A stretch of 7,238 nucleotides of DNA from Candidatus Omnitrophota bacterium (GTDB lineage: Bacteria; Omnitrophota; Gorgyraeia; Gygaellales; Profunditerraquicolaceae). Position 1 is the first letter of the stretch, and every line of letters starts with the position of its first letter. A model generated the notes under the pieces. The model did no database searches, was not told the DNA's origin, and saw nothing but the letters and a program-made list of their open reading frames with translations. The translations under genes and the position numbers were made by a program. The stretch covers positions 1-7,238 of the forward strand of contig JAQUQA010000061.1 of assembly GCA_028716305.1 (NCBI GenBank). The letters are read 5' to 3'. Below are positions 1 through 6,492 of this stretch, piece after piece.

Positions 1-943
1 TGGTCGCCGGTCCGGTAAATTGCTCCGAGACATCCGACTGCGGACGCACGACTATCGGAGAAAGTTGCACCGGGTCATCCTGTTCCTGCCTGGATGTGGC
101 ATGCTGCTTGTTCATCTTGTCCACCTGTAAGACCTTATCCTTGAGCATCACATCCATTTCTTCGAATCTTCTTTCCAGCGTCTGGTTCTTTTGCTGTACC
201 TCAACCAGCTTCCTTTCCAGGTTGATCTTGCGATCATTCAAATTCTTAAGCTGGCGGCGCAGGAGCCGGTTCTCATTTTTCAAAGTCTTAAAGGATTCCT
301 CTATCTGCAATTTATCATTTTTCTCACCCACCAGCTCCAGGGCGATCGTATCCATCATTTTCTTGTTATACTCGACTTGCTTTTGGATAAATTCATACTG
401 TCTTCCCAAGTCCTGCTTTTCCCGGGTCAGGTTGGCAACCTCCAGCTCCAAATTCTTCTTTTCCTTGTCCAACTGTTCCTTATCGATCTTGGCGGTTTTT
501 AACTCAGTATTCAATTTATCCAGCTGCCATTCCAGGTCCTTCTTTTCCTTAAGCACCTTGGCCCAATAGGCATCTCCGGCCAAAGAGACTCCGCTGCCGC
601 CCGCGGCCCCGCCGCCGGATTCCATTTCTTTTTTAAGCTTGCTCAATTGGTCGACAAGCTGGGTCCTGGCCTGCTCCACCAGTTCGTACCTCTTGATCAA
701 CTCTTCCCTGTCCTGGGCCAGCTTGTTAACATTTTGCTGTAAAATGCCGATATTTTTCTGCAGTTCCTGGTTTTGTTTTATGCCGGCTTCAAGTTTCTGG
801 CTGATGGCGAGATTTTCTTCCTTTAAAGCGTCTCTTTCGCGGATAACTGTCTGTTTTGAGGCAAAGGCGAGGATATTAATGACAAAACTGACGGCCACTA
901 TGGCAATGAGTCCGATTATAATAAATTTTACTTTTTGCTCCAT
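1..943 (-). CDS. Membrane-anchored coiled-coil protein, C-terminus outside window
   Basis: An open frame runs from an ATG at 943 to the window edge without a stop (314 full codons visible), so the C-terminus is missing. Residues about 5-27 form one hydrophobic helix (FIIIGLIAIVAVSFVINILA) after a short charged start, which suggests a signal anchor. Residues about 30-108 are heptad-rich, charged coiled coil. A glycine-rich hinge (SGGGAAGGSG, about 109-118) follows, then a second long coiled coil (about 127-283) rich in Lys, Glu, Gln and Leu. The visible end, about 290-314, is proline- and valine-containing and no longer helical, so another domain may follow. The start lies 10 bp after the regulator's stop, and an AAGG overlapping that stop codon can serve as ribosome-binding site, so the two genes are probably co-transcribed and coupled. 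The family is not recognised. A structural or envelope-spacing role is an inference from the architecture only. Confidence 0.85.
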   Translation of the reverse strand, partial: MEQKVKFIIIGLIAIVAVSFVINILAFASKQTVIRERDALKEENLAISQKLEAGIKQNQELQKNIGILQQNVNKLAQDREELIKRYELVEQARTQLVDQLSKLKKEMESGGGAAGGSGVSLAGDAYWAKVLKEKKDLEWQLDKLNTELKTAKIDKEQLDKEKKNLELEVANLTREKQDLGRQYEFIQKQVEYNKKMMDTIALELVGEKNDKLQIEESFKTLKNENRLLRRQLKNLNDRKINLERKLVEVQQKNQTLERRFEEMDVMLKDKVLQVDKMNKQHATSRQEQDDPVQLSPIVVRPQSDVSEQFTGPAT

Positions 944-953
944 CAGTCGCGCC

Positions 954-2186
954 TTAAAGTTGGGCGAAGGTCTTCTGCATCACAAGACTTGCCGCCCCTA
1001 ATGCTACTGCATTTTCGCGCAATTGGGAATAAAATATTTTTAGATCCTCGGTAACCTCTCTAAACGCCCAATCCTTGACCGTTAAAATAACCTTGTTCAG
1101 AAACTCTTCTCCTGCTTCTTCCAGGCCTCCCCCGATAATCACCATCTGGGGATTAAAAAGATTCACCAGGAAGGCCGTTTTGATCCCCAGCCTGCGGGCC
1201 GCCGCATCCAGGACCTCTGCCGCCACCGCGTTTTTGGCGCGCGCGGCAATAAATACGCTTCTTAAGTCCACGTTGCTTACGTTGCTGGCGGTCAACTTAA
1301 AGAACTTATCCGCTTCCTGAGGGTCCGCATTCAGCCGTTTCTTGATATCACTTACTATACCCAGGTCGATCTCCCAGCGTTTTAAAAAACAACTTCCCCC
1401 GAGCTCGCAATTAAAGGCGTCCTGCTCTTTATAATTATAGATCGAGACCTCGCCGGCATAACCATTATTGCCTCCATAGATCTCACCGTTTACCATTATC
1501 CCGCAGCCCACCCCGGAAAACATATAAAGCATATTCTTAAAACTGCATTGCAGATCCAGCCAATGTTCACCGAAACACGCGGCGGTAGCATCATTTTCAA
1601 TCAGCGTCGGGAGATTAAACTCCTTCTCTACTATCTCCTTAAAAGGCACATCAACGGAAGCATAGGTATAGTAATGGTCCATTTTTTGCGGCCAGTGCAC
1701 GGCCCCGGTCTTTTTGTTTACCAGCCCGGCGATGCCGATACCAATGCCCCTGATGTCGGCGGTATATTCTTTGGAACGCCTTAAGATCTCCCGAATAATA
1801 TCAAGGACGCATTCGGTAATCTCTTTTACCGACGGCTTAGGTCTGGCGATCTGCGTCTTGATAATGATGTTACCTTTAAAATCAACCAGTAAACCGACCA
1901 TGTTCATCAGGTTTAAACCCACGCCCACGATATACCCGGCACGCGGATTCAAGTCCAATAAAGTCGGCCTTCTTCCTCCTTCGGAGACATCGAGTTCTTT
2001 CTCGTAAACTACGTTCTCTTTGATAAAGTCATCGACATAATTGGAGATAGTAACGACATTTACCCCCATCTCTTTGGAAATATCGGGCCTGCTGATCGGG
2101 CCGCGACGGCGCAAAATATCCAAAATACTGATATTGCGTTTTTCTTTTTCGGAAAGTTCATTTTTTTCGAAATTAAGCGATCGCAT
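954..2186 (-). CDS. ROK-family transcriptional regulator (NagC/Mlc/XylR type)
   Basis: This 410-residue protein has the size and domain order of ROK repressors. A winged helix-turn-helix lies at about 18-66 and is followed by the GRRP linker motif (71-74). The actin-like sugar-binding fold then runs from about 84 to 405. Landmarks are the ENDATAA sugar-binding motif (197-203), the glycine-rich SGVGCGIMVNG loop (224-234), GYAGEVS (242-248), and the NPQMVIIGGGL strand-loop (345-355). The N-terminal phosphate-binding DxGGT of ROK kinases is absent (GVGLNL instead), which fits a regulator rather than a sugar kinase. The usual zinc site (GEIGH plus CxCGxxGC) is also degenerate: Ser248 replaces the His, and only Cys260 and Cys266 remain. 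In this family a sugar or sugar phosphate usually changes DNA binding, but the ligand cannot be inferred here. The ATG at 2186 is chosen because GAGGG lies 10 nt upstream and a strong promoter about 40 nt upstream. The gene is followed closely by the coiled-coil gene. Confidence 0.93.
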   Translation of the reverse strand: MRSLNFEKNELSEKEKRNISILDILRRRGPISRPDISKEMGVNVVTISNYVDDFIKENVVYEKELDVSEGGRRPTLLDLNPRAGYIVGVGLNLMNMVGLLVDFKGNIIIKTQIARPKPSVKEITECVLDIIREILRRSKEYTADIRGIGIGIAGLVNKKTGAVHWPQKMDHYYTYASVDVPFKEIVEKEFNLPTLIENDATAACFGEHWLDLQCSFKNMLYMFSGVGCGIMVNGEIYGGNNGYAGEVSIYNYKEQDAFNCELGGSCFLKRWEIDLGIVSDIKKRLNADPQEADKFFKLTASNVSNVDLRSVFIAARAKNAVAAEVLDAAARRLGIKTAFLVNLFNPQMVIIGGGLEEAGEEFLNKVILTVKDWAFREVTEDLKIFYSQLRENAVALGAASLVMQKTFAQL

Positions 2187-2196
2187 ACCTTAAACA

Positions 2197-2201
2197 CCCT
2201 C
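2197..2201 (-). promoter_or_regulatory. Ribosome-binding site of the ROK regulator
   Basis: GAGGG on the minus strand lies 10 nt before the ATG at 2186. It supports that start over later internal Met codons. A second purine run, AAGG, sits too close to the ATG to act as the main site. Confidence 0.6.
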
Positions 2202-2226
2202 AAGAAAATATTTTTTAATTGATTTA

Positions 2227-2255
2227 TTTATACTACTAAAGATGATATAAGTCAA
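2227..2255 (-). promoter_or_regulatory. Sigma70-type promoter for the ROK regulator
   Basis: On the minus strand TTGACT (-35, at 2255-2250) and TATAAA (-10, at 2232-2227) are separated by exactly 17 bp. Each box matches the consensus at 5 of 6 positions. The predicted transcription start near 2220 gives a leader of about 33 nt before the ATG at 2186. The flanks are very AT-rich. This promoter would separate expression of the regulator and the coiled-coil gene from the upstream TPR gene. No intrinsic terminator is visible between the TPR stop and this promoter, so read-through is also possible. Confidence 0.75.
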
Positions 2256-2270
2256 GTATTTTTAAGTAGT
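2232..2270. repeat. Interrupted inverted repeat around the -35 box, possible operator
   Basis: ACTACTAAA (2232-2240) is mirrored by TTTAAGTAGT (2261-2270), allowing one extra A. The 6-bp cores ACTACT and AGTAGT are perfect and their centres are 33 bp apart, about three helical turns. The arms enclose the -35 box, and the left arm abuts the -10 box. That position suits repression by a dimeric regulator such as the ROK protein encoded immediately downstream. The region is AT-rich, so a chance match is possible. Confidence 0.35.
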
Positions 2271-2302
2271 TTTAGACTTTGCGGGGTAAAGGCGGGTAAT
2301 TT

Positions 2303-3925
2303 TTAATCGATGTCTACAAAATCCAGGCCGTAATCGATAACTCCTGCGGGGTTGACCACCACAAGGTTTATTACTTTGCTTCCGGAGGACCTATAAGCGG
2401 TGGTAAAGGAAGGGTCTGAATTCAAAGGCGGATTTTCTCCCAAATCTCCTGACCAGAGATAGCGCAACTCGATCTGTGTGCACCCACTGGCAGGAACACT
2501 GACCTCAGAGCTCATTTTAACCGAAGAATTTTTCTCGGCAAGACAAGGGGAACACTGTAAATTGATCTTTGAGGCGTTAAAAGCTCCTTCCGCGGGGCCC
2601 TTGTCCAACGCGGTTTCCAGAAAAGTCTTAAGATTATATTCAAGGTCATTTTTTCCGTCTATCTCCTGCAGCCTCTGCCGGGCGAGCATAACGGTATCCT
2701 GAAAGTTTTCCTTGGCCCTATCGATCAATGACCGATAAAAAACGGCTGCCTGATCAGCTTCTGCGGAAAATTGGCTGAGTAACCCCAGCTGATACCCGGC
2801 GGCCGCGCCCCAGGAGGAAAGATCGCCCTGCTGGAAAAGTTCATTAAAATATTTTTTTCCTTCGTCTACCTGTCTCATAATATAAGCGTTGATTACCCCG
2901 GCCTTGAATTTCGCCTCCGGGACGCGCTCTGAATTCGCAAAGTTTTTTATCAACGCCTGATAGGCCAGAGCAGCTTTTTCAAATTCGTGCAATTTCTCTA
3001 AGTTATAGGCGCGCAAGTAGATTAGTTTCTCATTAAACACGCCCTCTCCACCCAAACTCTCCAGTTCTGCGAAGATTTTTTCGGCATAAGCTGGATCATT
3101 CGGCTCCTGGTCACGATAGGTGAATTTCTGCGCAATCTCCTGCAGGGCGGTAACTGCCTTGGCCTTATCCTTGCCACTTAAGAGCTTCTCGATATAAGCG
3201 TCATAAAGCAGCTGCGCTAAATCCATATTTTTTTGATTATAAAAATCCGCGGCCGATCTTTCCAGTTCACCCGGGCTGTCCGTGGTTTTGGTCAGGGCCT
3301 GGGCAAAAACGGCATAGATCTTTTTAGCGGAGTTCTTTTGGCCGGCCGCCAGGACCTGATCTCCCAGGTCCTTGATCAGGGAAAAATCTTTGCTTTCTTT
3401 GGAATATTTTTCGCAGGCGCCGATTAATTCCGTAAGGTATCCCTGCGCCGCGGGATCCTGCTGTTCCTGCGCATATTTCCACTGCAGGAGTTTCAGGGAA
3501 AGATATAGCGGGTCTTCAGGATTAACTTCCTTCAGTCCGGCAAGCAGGCTGCTTTGCATCTGGTGGCGGTATTCGTCTCCTTTGGAAAAATATTCGTTCC
3601 AATCCTGGATAGACTCCAAATACGCCAGCTGGGAATGCCGGGTGAGAGCGGTGTAGTAATTGACATAAGGGCGCAGGCTCTTTTTCTTACGGCCCAAAGA
3701 ATTCAGAAAATCCACAAAAGCAGAATATTCGTGGTCTTTAAAAAAACCGTCCCTGGCCTCCTCTAAAGATGACAAAATCGCCTGTGCCTCTTTCTGCCCG
3801 ATAATCTTTTTGGAGAGTCCCGCGGAAAACTTATCCTCTGCGGCATAAGCGGCTTGCCCGCAATAAGTTAACCCCAGAATCAAAAGCATTGCCCAAAAGA
3901 AACCCTGCCGGTAAGTTTTATTCAT
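2303..3925 (-). CDS. Secreted TPR-like helical protein with C-terminal Ig/PKD-like domain
   Basis: This 540-residue protein begins with a Sec signal peptide: basic start, hydrophobic stretch at about 9-20, and probable cleavage after AYA near residue 28. The middle (about 40-440) is almost wholly alpha-helical with degenerate tetratricopeptide-like pairs. The clearest are at about 297-332 (the LEKLHEFEKAALAYQALI stretch) and 373-405 (YQLGLLSQFSAEADQAAVFY). The last 90 residues change to beta-strand character with a WSGD turn and alternating hydrophobics (KVINLVVVNPAGVIDYG), which resembles a PKD/Ig-like sandwich. Three cysteines (458, 461, 482) occur here, including CSPC. Its ATG overlaps the preceding glycosidase stop by 8 bp and has only a weak A-rich site, so translational coupling is likely. 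TPR proteins usually scaffold other proteins, so a role in holding the neighbouring glycan-active proteins is inferred. The specific family is not recognised. Confidence 0.88.
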   Translation of the reverse strand: MNKTYRQGFFWAMLLILGLTYCGQAAYAAEDKFSAGLSKKIIGQKEAQAILSSLEEARDGFFKDHEYSAFVDFLNSLGRKKKSLRPYVNYYTALTRHSQLAYLESIQDWNEYFSKGDEYRHQMQSSLLAGLKEVNPEDPLYLSLKLLQWKYAQEQQDPAAQGYLTELIGACEKYSKESKDFSLIKDLGDQVLAAGQKNSAKKIYAVFAQALTKTTDSPGELERSAADFYNQKNMDLAQLLYDAYIEKLLSGKDKAKAVTALQEIAQKFTYRDQEPNDPAYAEKIFAELESLGGEGVFNEKLIYLRAYNLEKLHEFEKAALAYQALIKNFANSERVPEAKFKAGVINAYIMRQVDEGKKYFNELFQQGDLSSWGAAAGYQLGLLSQFSAEADQAAVFYRSLIDRAKENFQDTVMLARQRLQEIDGKNDLEYNLKTFLETALDKGPAEGAFNASKINLQCSPCLAEKNSSVKMSSEVSVPASGCTQIELRYLWSGDLGENPPLNSDPSFTTAYRSSGSKVINLVVVNPAGVIDYGLDFVDID

Positions 3926-5237
3926 ATTTTATCTTTTTTTTGGTGTTTAGGTTGGGGTGCTTCCAGAACTCCCGGATCACATAATAGGCCTTACGGGGAA
4001 CGCGTTTACTGATACCGTCCTGCATTTCTTGCGATAAGGCAACTATCCCAAACCATTCTTCGTTCATATTTTTATTTTCCTTGGCCTTGATATCAAAATA
4101 ATAAGCCGGATTTGACCAGTTGGATTCGCTATCCTGTATTACCCAGGTCTCAGGCGAGGCGTCATTATGTTTCCACCATTCATCGCTCCATTCAAACATC
4201 GTCCCGCCCAGGCAGTTTCCCGCGCCGTCTTTATTGTTGGCCAGATTCTTGTAAATCTGCTGCCACTGGGATTCCAGGAAAAAAGCCTGCATGTTCTGGT
4301 CTTCCCTGTTTTCGAAGGCGTCGTATGCGTCCGCGCCGAATTCCGCCAGAAATACCGGCCGGTCAAAAGTCATTTTCAAAGAATTAAAAAGGTTCCCGAA
4401 GGTCTTGCCGCGGTAGATTACGCAGGCGATAATATCAATATCGGGAGAATGCTTCTTGGCGTATTCCAACCCCACCAATTCCCCGTTGCCCATGGCTACG
4501 GGATGGTTAAAATCTATTTTGTGTATTTCTTTCGCCAGGTCATTGACAAAAGAATAATAAATCTGGGCGCGCATCTGGTTCTTTTTCAGAGGGTCGGGTT
4601 CCTTGAGGACCTCCTCGCTCGTCCAGGGGCGGATCTGCCCCAGGCAGGAGTAATTGTTCTCGTTTCCCAGGACCCAAAACAATATACCCGGCTCGTCCTT
4701 ATAAAGCTCGACCATCCCGAGGACATCCTGCTTTACCTTCTCCTGAAAGGCCTGGTTCCCATACAAAGGACAGGGATACTGCCAATACCCCAGCCAATTT
4801 CCCATGACCGTGCGGATGCCGAAATTATTATAAAGGTCGCGGATTACGGCACGCACCTTAACGGGATCTTCGCCTGCCGCATAAAGCCTGACCGTATTGA
4901 TCCCCATCTTCTGCATCAGTTTTCCGTCAACTAACCAGGGTTTATTCGGGTCTGACCACCAATCATAATCATGGGTCTGCCCGATTGGAATGGGATTATA
5001 ACAAACCCCTTTAATCACATACAATCGGTTATCAACGATCAACTGGTAATGCCCGTTCGGCAGGAGTTTCTTGACGTAAACCTTGGGGCGGGGGACGGAG
5101 GCAAAACCTAAAAACAAGAAAAGGAAAAATGATGCCGCCAAAATACCAAGACACCAGGCCACCGGCTTAACCGACCGGTGACCTGGTGAATTGGCGACTT
5201 CGTGGCTTTTATTACATTTATTCGTACTTAATTTCAT
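3918..5237 (-). CDS. Membrane-anchored clan GH-A glycosidase-like enzyme
   Basis: From the ATG at 5237 this is a 439-residue protein. A hydrophobic anchor at about 27-48 (WCLGILAASFFLFLFLGFA) follows a basic stretch, so the catalytic part should face the periplasm or outside. A TIM-barrel (beta/alpha)8 domain follows, beginning with KGVCYNP (about 76-82) and MGINTVRLYAAGEDP. FWVLGNENN carries the predicted acid/base Glu193 at the end of beta strand 4, and VFLAEFGAD the predicted nucleophile Glu299 at strand 7. Near the C-terminus are FEWSDEWWK (Glu349) and NEEWFG. These are signatures of clan GH-A retaining enzymes. GH2-type catalytic domains are the nearest match I can name, with some likeness to GH72 transglycosylases, and the substrate is unknown. 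A GTG at 5297 would extend it by 20 residues but lies deep inside the upstream gene without a ribosome-binding site. The chosen start also lacks a clear site and overlaps the upstream stop by 20 bp, so coupling is likely. Confidence 0.88.
   Translation of the reverse strand: MKLSTNKCNKSHEVANSPGHRSVKPVAWCLGILAASFFLFLFLGFASVPRPKVYVKKLLPNGHYQLIVDNRLYVIKGVCYNPIPIGQTHDYDWWSDPNKPWLVDGKLMQKMGINTVRLYAAGEDPVKVRAVIRDLYNNFGIRTVMGNWLGYWQYPCPLYGNQAFQEKVKQDVLGMVELYKDEPGILFWVLGNENNYSCLGQIRPWTSEEVLKEPDPLKKNQMRAQIYYSFVNDLAKEIHKIDFNHPVAMGNGELVGLEYAKKHSPDIDIIACVIYRGKTFGNLFNSLKMTFDRPVFLAEFGADAYDAFENREDQNMQAFFLESQWQQIYKNLANNKDGAGNCLGGTMFEWSDEWWKHNDASPETWVIQDSESNWSNPAYYFDIKAKENKNMNEEWFGIVALSQEMQDGISKRVPRKAYYVIREFWKHPNLNTKKKIKYE
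5152..5188 (-). other. Strong RNA hairpin (14-bp inverted repeat) at a gene junction
   Basis: The arms at 5152-5165 and 5175-5188 are complementary over 14 bp with a 9-nt loop. The single mismatch becomes a G-U wobble in the minus-strand transcript. The stem is GC-rich (CACCAGG...CCTGGTG) and begins 29 bp after the stop of the binding-module gene, within codons about 17-29 of the glycosidase gene. The sequence after it (TCTTGGTATTTTGG) is only modestly T-rich, so it is not a classical terminator. It could stabilise the upstream message, act as an attenuator, or limit translation of the downstream enzyme. Confidence 0.7.
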
Positions 5238-6378
5238 CAAGATAGAACGTGACACCATCCGGGTTGACATCAACATTAGTTGCCCAGCAGAAACCACCGG
5301 AAATATAAGACATATCCTTGCCTTTTAAGTCGATGGTATACTGAGTCCAGTCCTTATTCAGGATCACCGGGCCGATACTGGCTACATCGGAATCAGAATA
5401 TTCGCCCATGATCCCGCCTGCCTTGAACTCCTCGATCCGCTCTCCGCCTTTGGCTCCGCGGGCCCAGAAAGTCAGCTTGGCGGCCTTGGAAAGATCAAAG
5501 CCTCCGTCAACATTGCCCCAGTTATTCGCGGGATTCTGCCAGTAGATACCGGCCCAACGGTTACCTGAGACATCCTGGTATTGGATCTTCATGCAGGTGT
5601 CCCCTAAATAGGGATCTTCCTTCGAGGCGGCCTCAAACTTCAGGTCCTTTCCGGTAGCTGCATTAGGCATCCATCCCGATGGGATAAAATGGTTGCTTGC
5701 GGAACGTGAATCCGAGTAGACATAAAAAGGCACGCTTTCCTGCTTTCTCCCTTCCGGCTTCATCGACGCATCGGCTTCAAATTTGATGTCATCAATGTAA
5801 AAAGTGGCGCCGTTCGGGTTCAAGTCTGAAGTAGTGACCCATCCGAAACCGCCGGAAATCGAAGACAAATCCTTGCCGGCCAAATTGATGGTGTACTGCT
5901 TCCAGCTGTCAGTCAGCTCCACCGGACCCATTTCGATCTTCGCGGAATCCGGATACGCGGCCTTAGGTTCCATTCCCACGCCGCCAACCACTACTTTCTG
6001 CAGGATCTCCCCGCCTTTTGCGCCGCGGGCCCAGAATGTAAGCTTAGTCATCCCGGTAAGGTCAAAACCGCCTTTTTTCGAACCCCAGTTGTTCGCGGGA
6101 TTCTGCCAGTAAACACCGGCCCAGCCGTTATTCTGTGTTTTTTTACCGGAATAATCAAACTGGATGCAGGTCGAACCGGAATGAGGGCTATCCATGGCCT
6201 GGTCATTCATCTTGATATCGCCATAATCCCCCATCCACCCCGAAGGGACAAAATGGTTATCGGGGCTGGTTTTATCGATGTAAACGATAAACTCGCTGGC
6301 CTTATTGCCCTGCTCCTTTGCGGCGAAAGCGGGAACCGCCAGGCAAAGCAACAGCACTAGTACTAGAAACTTTTTCAT
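5218..6378 (-). CDS. Secreted protein of two tandem carbohydrate-binding-type domains
   Basis: This 386-residue protein starts at the ATG at 6378, which has GGGAGGTG 8 nt upstream. A GTG at 6387 is in frame but falls inside that site and is rejected. A classic Sec signal peptide (MKKFLVLVLLLCLAVPAFA) is cleaved near residue 19. The rest is two copies of one domain of about 170 residues (about 31-201 and 218-386) joined by a short charged linker. Matched blocks include NHFVPSGWM/NHFIPSGWM, WAGVYWQNPANNWG/WAGIYWQNPANNWG, the identical LTFWARGAKGGE, and the endings ATFYIDDIKFE/VTFYLDEIKYE. The beta-rich content, conserved tryptophans and final D-E/D-D strand fit a galactose-binding-like jelly roll of the CBM4/9 or CBM11 kind. 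I cannot assign a CBM family. No catalytic domain is present, so it probably binds a glycan for the flanking enzymes. The stop overlaps the start of the next enzyme by 20 bp. Confidence 0.88.
   Translation of the reverse strand: MKKFLVLVLLLCLAVPAFAAKEQGNKASEFIVYIDKTSPDNHFVPSGWMGDYGDIKMNDQAMDSPHSGSTCIQFDYSGKKTQNNGWAGVYWQNPANNWGSKKGGFDLTGMTKLTFWARGAKGGEILQKVVVGGVGMEPKAAYPDSAKIEMGPVELTDSWKQYTINLAGKDLSSISGGFGWVTTSDLNPNGATFYIDDIKFEADASMKPEGRKQESVPFYVYSDSRSASNHFIPSGWMPNAATGKDLKFEAASKEDPYLGDTCMKIQYQDVSGNRWAGIYWQNPANNWGNVDGGFDLSKAAKLTFWARGAKGGERIEEFKAGGIMGEYSDSDVASIGPVILNKDWTQYTIDLKGKDMSYISGGFCWATNVDVNPDGVTFYLDEIKYE
5221..5727 (-). repeat. Internal domain repeat, copy 2 of the binding-module protein
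   Basis: This codes for residues about 218-386, the second binding domain. It is alignable at protein level with the first copy along its whole length, with identical blocks such as WQNPANNWG and LTFWARGAKGGE. Parts are also closely similar at DNA level, for example 5513-5560 against 6083-6130. Confidence 0.8.
5776..6288 (-). repeat. Internal domain repeat, copy 1 of the binding-module protein
   Basis: This codes for residues about 31-201, the first binding domain. It differs from copy 2 mainly in the loops after GWM and around the GG-V/I-G-M strand, where ligand contacts could differ. The copies clearly arose by in-frame duplication. Confidence 0.8.
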
Positions 6379-6492
6379 CTCAACCACACCTCCCTTTTAC
6401 TTTTTAATTGCATTTATGTTTTCCATCTTTGAATTTAAATATAAGTTTTTAAGCCTGCCTTATTGGTTCCTCCTTTCTTTACGTAATCGATA
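6379..6492 (-). other. 114-bp intergenic spacer, AT-rich, with an orphan Shine-Dalgarno-like site
   Basis: This spacer lies between the first GH-A gene and the binding-module gene. AAAGGAGG (6469-6476) is a near-perfect Shine-Dalgarno sequence, but no ATG, GTG or TTG follows at a usable distance. The next ATG (6426) opens only a 9-codon frame ending at 6397. No convincing terminator hairpin and no clear sigma70 promoter is seen, so read-through from the upstream enzyme gene is possible. Confidence 0.5.
6387..6394 (-). promoter_or_regulatory. Strong ribosome-binding site of the binding-module gene
   Basis: GGGAGGTG on the minus strand lies 8 nt before the ATG at 6378. It decides that start against the in-frame GTG at 6387, whose G belongs to this same site. 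It is the strongest ribosome-binding site used by a gene in the window and suggests high translation of the secreted binder. Confidence 0.75.

Noticed and set aside
96..569. Plus-strand frame rich in Ser, Phe and Leu that looks membrane-like
   Set aside because: It is the antisense shadow of Lys/Glu-rich coiled-coil codons, which read as Ser/Phe/Leu on the other strand.
3839..3925. Possible lipoprotein signal (LTYC) in the TPR protein
   Set aside because: Tyr at the -1 position does not fit a lipobox, and an AYA cleavage site for signal peptidase I lies just after.
3918..3945. Frameshift fusion of the glycosidase to the TPR protein at the A8 run
   Set aside because: The TPR frame has a TAA two codons before its ATG, so a shift would terminate rather than fuse the proteins.
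4167..4934. Long plus-strand open frame of about 255 codons opposite the glycosidase gene
   Set aside because: It lies wholly antisense to a gene with clear catalytic motifs. Its translation shows no family signature and it has no convincing start signals.
5152..5188. Hairpin as an intrinsic terminator
   Set aside because: No continuous T-tract follows and it lies inside the coding sequence of the next gene, so I call it only a hairpin.
3918..5229. Shared IKYE ending of the binding-module and anchored glycosidase proteins
   Set aside because: In the binding protein these residues are part of a conserved final strand, while in the enzyme they follow a Lys-rich tail. The DNA differs, so coincidence is the simplest view.
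6397..6426. Nine-codon frame beginning MENINAIKK
   Set aside because: It has no ribosome-binding site at proper spacing and is expected by chance in an AT-rich spacer.
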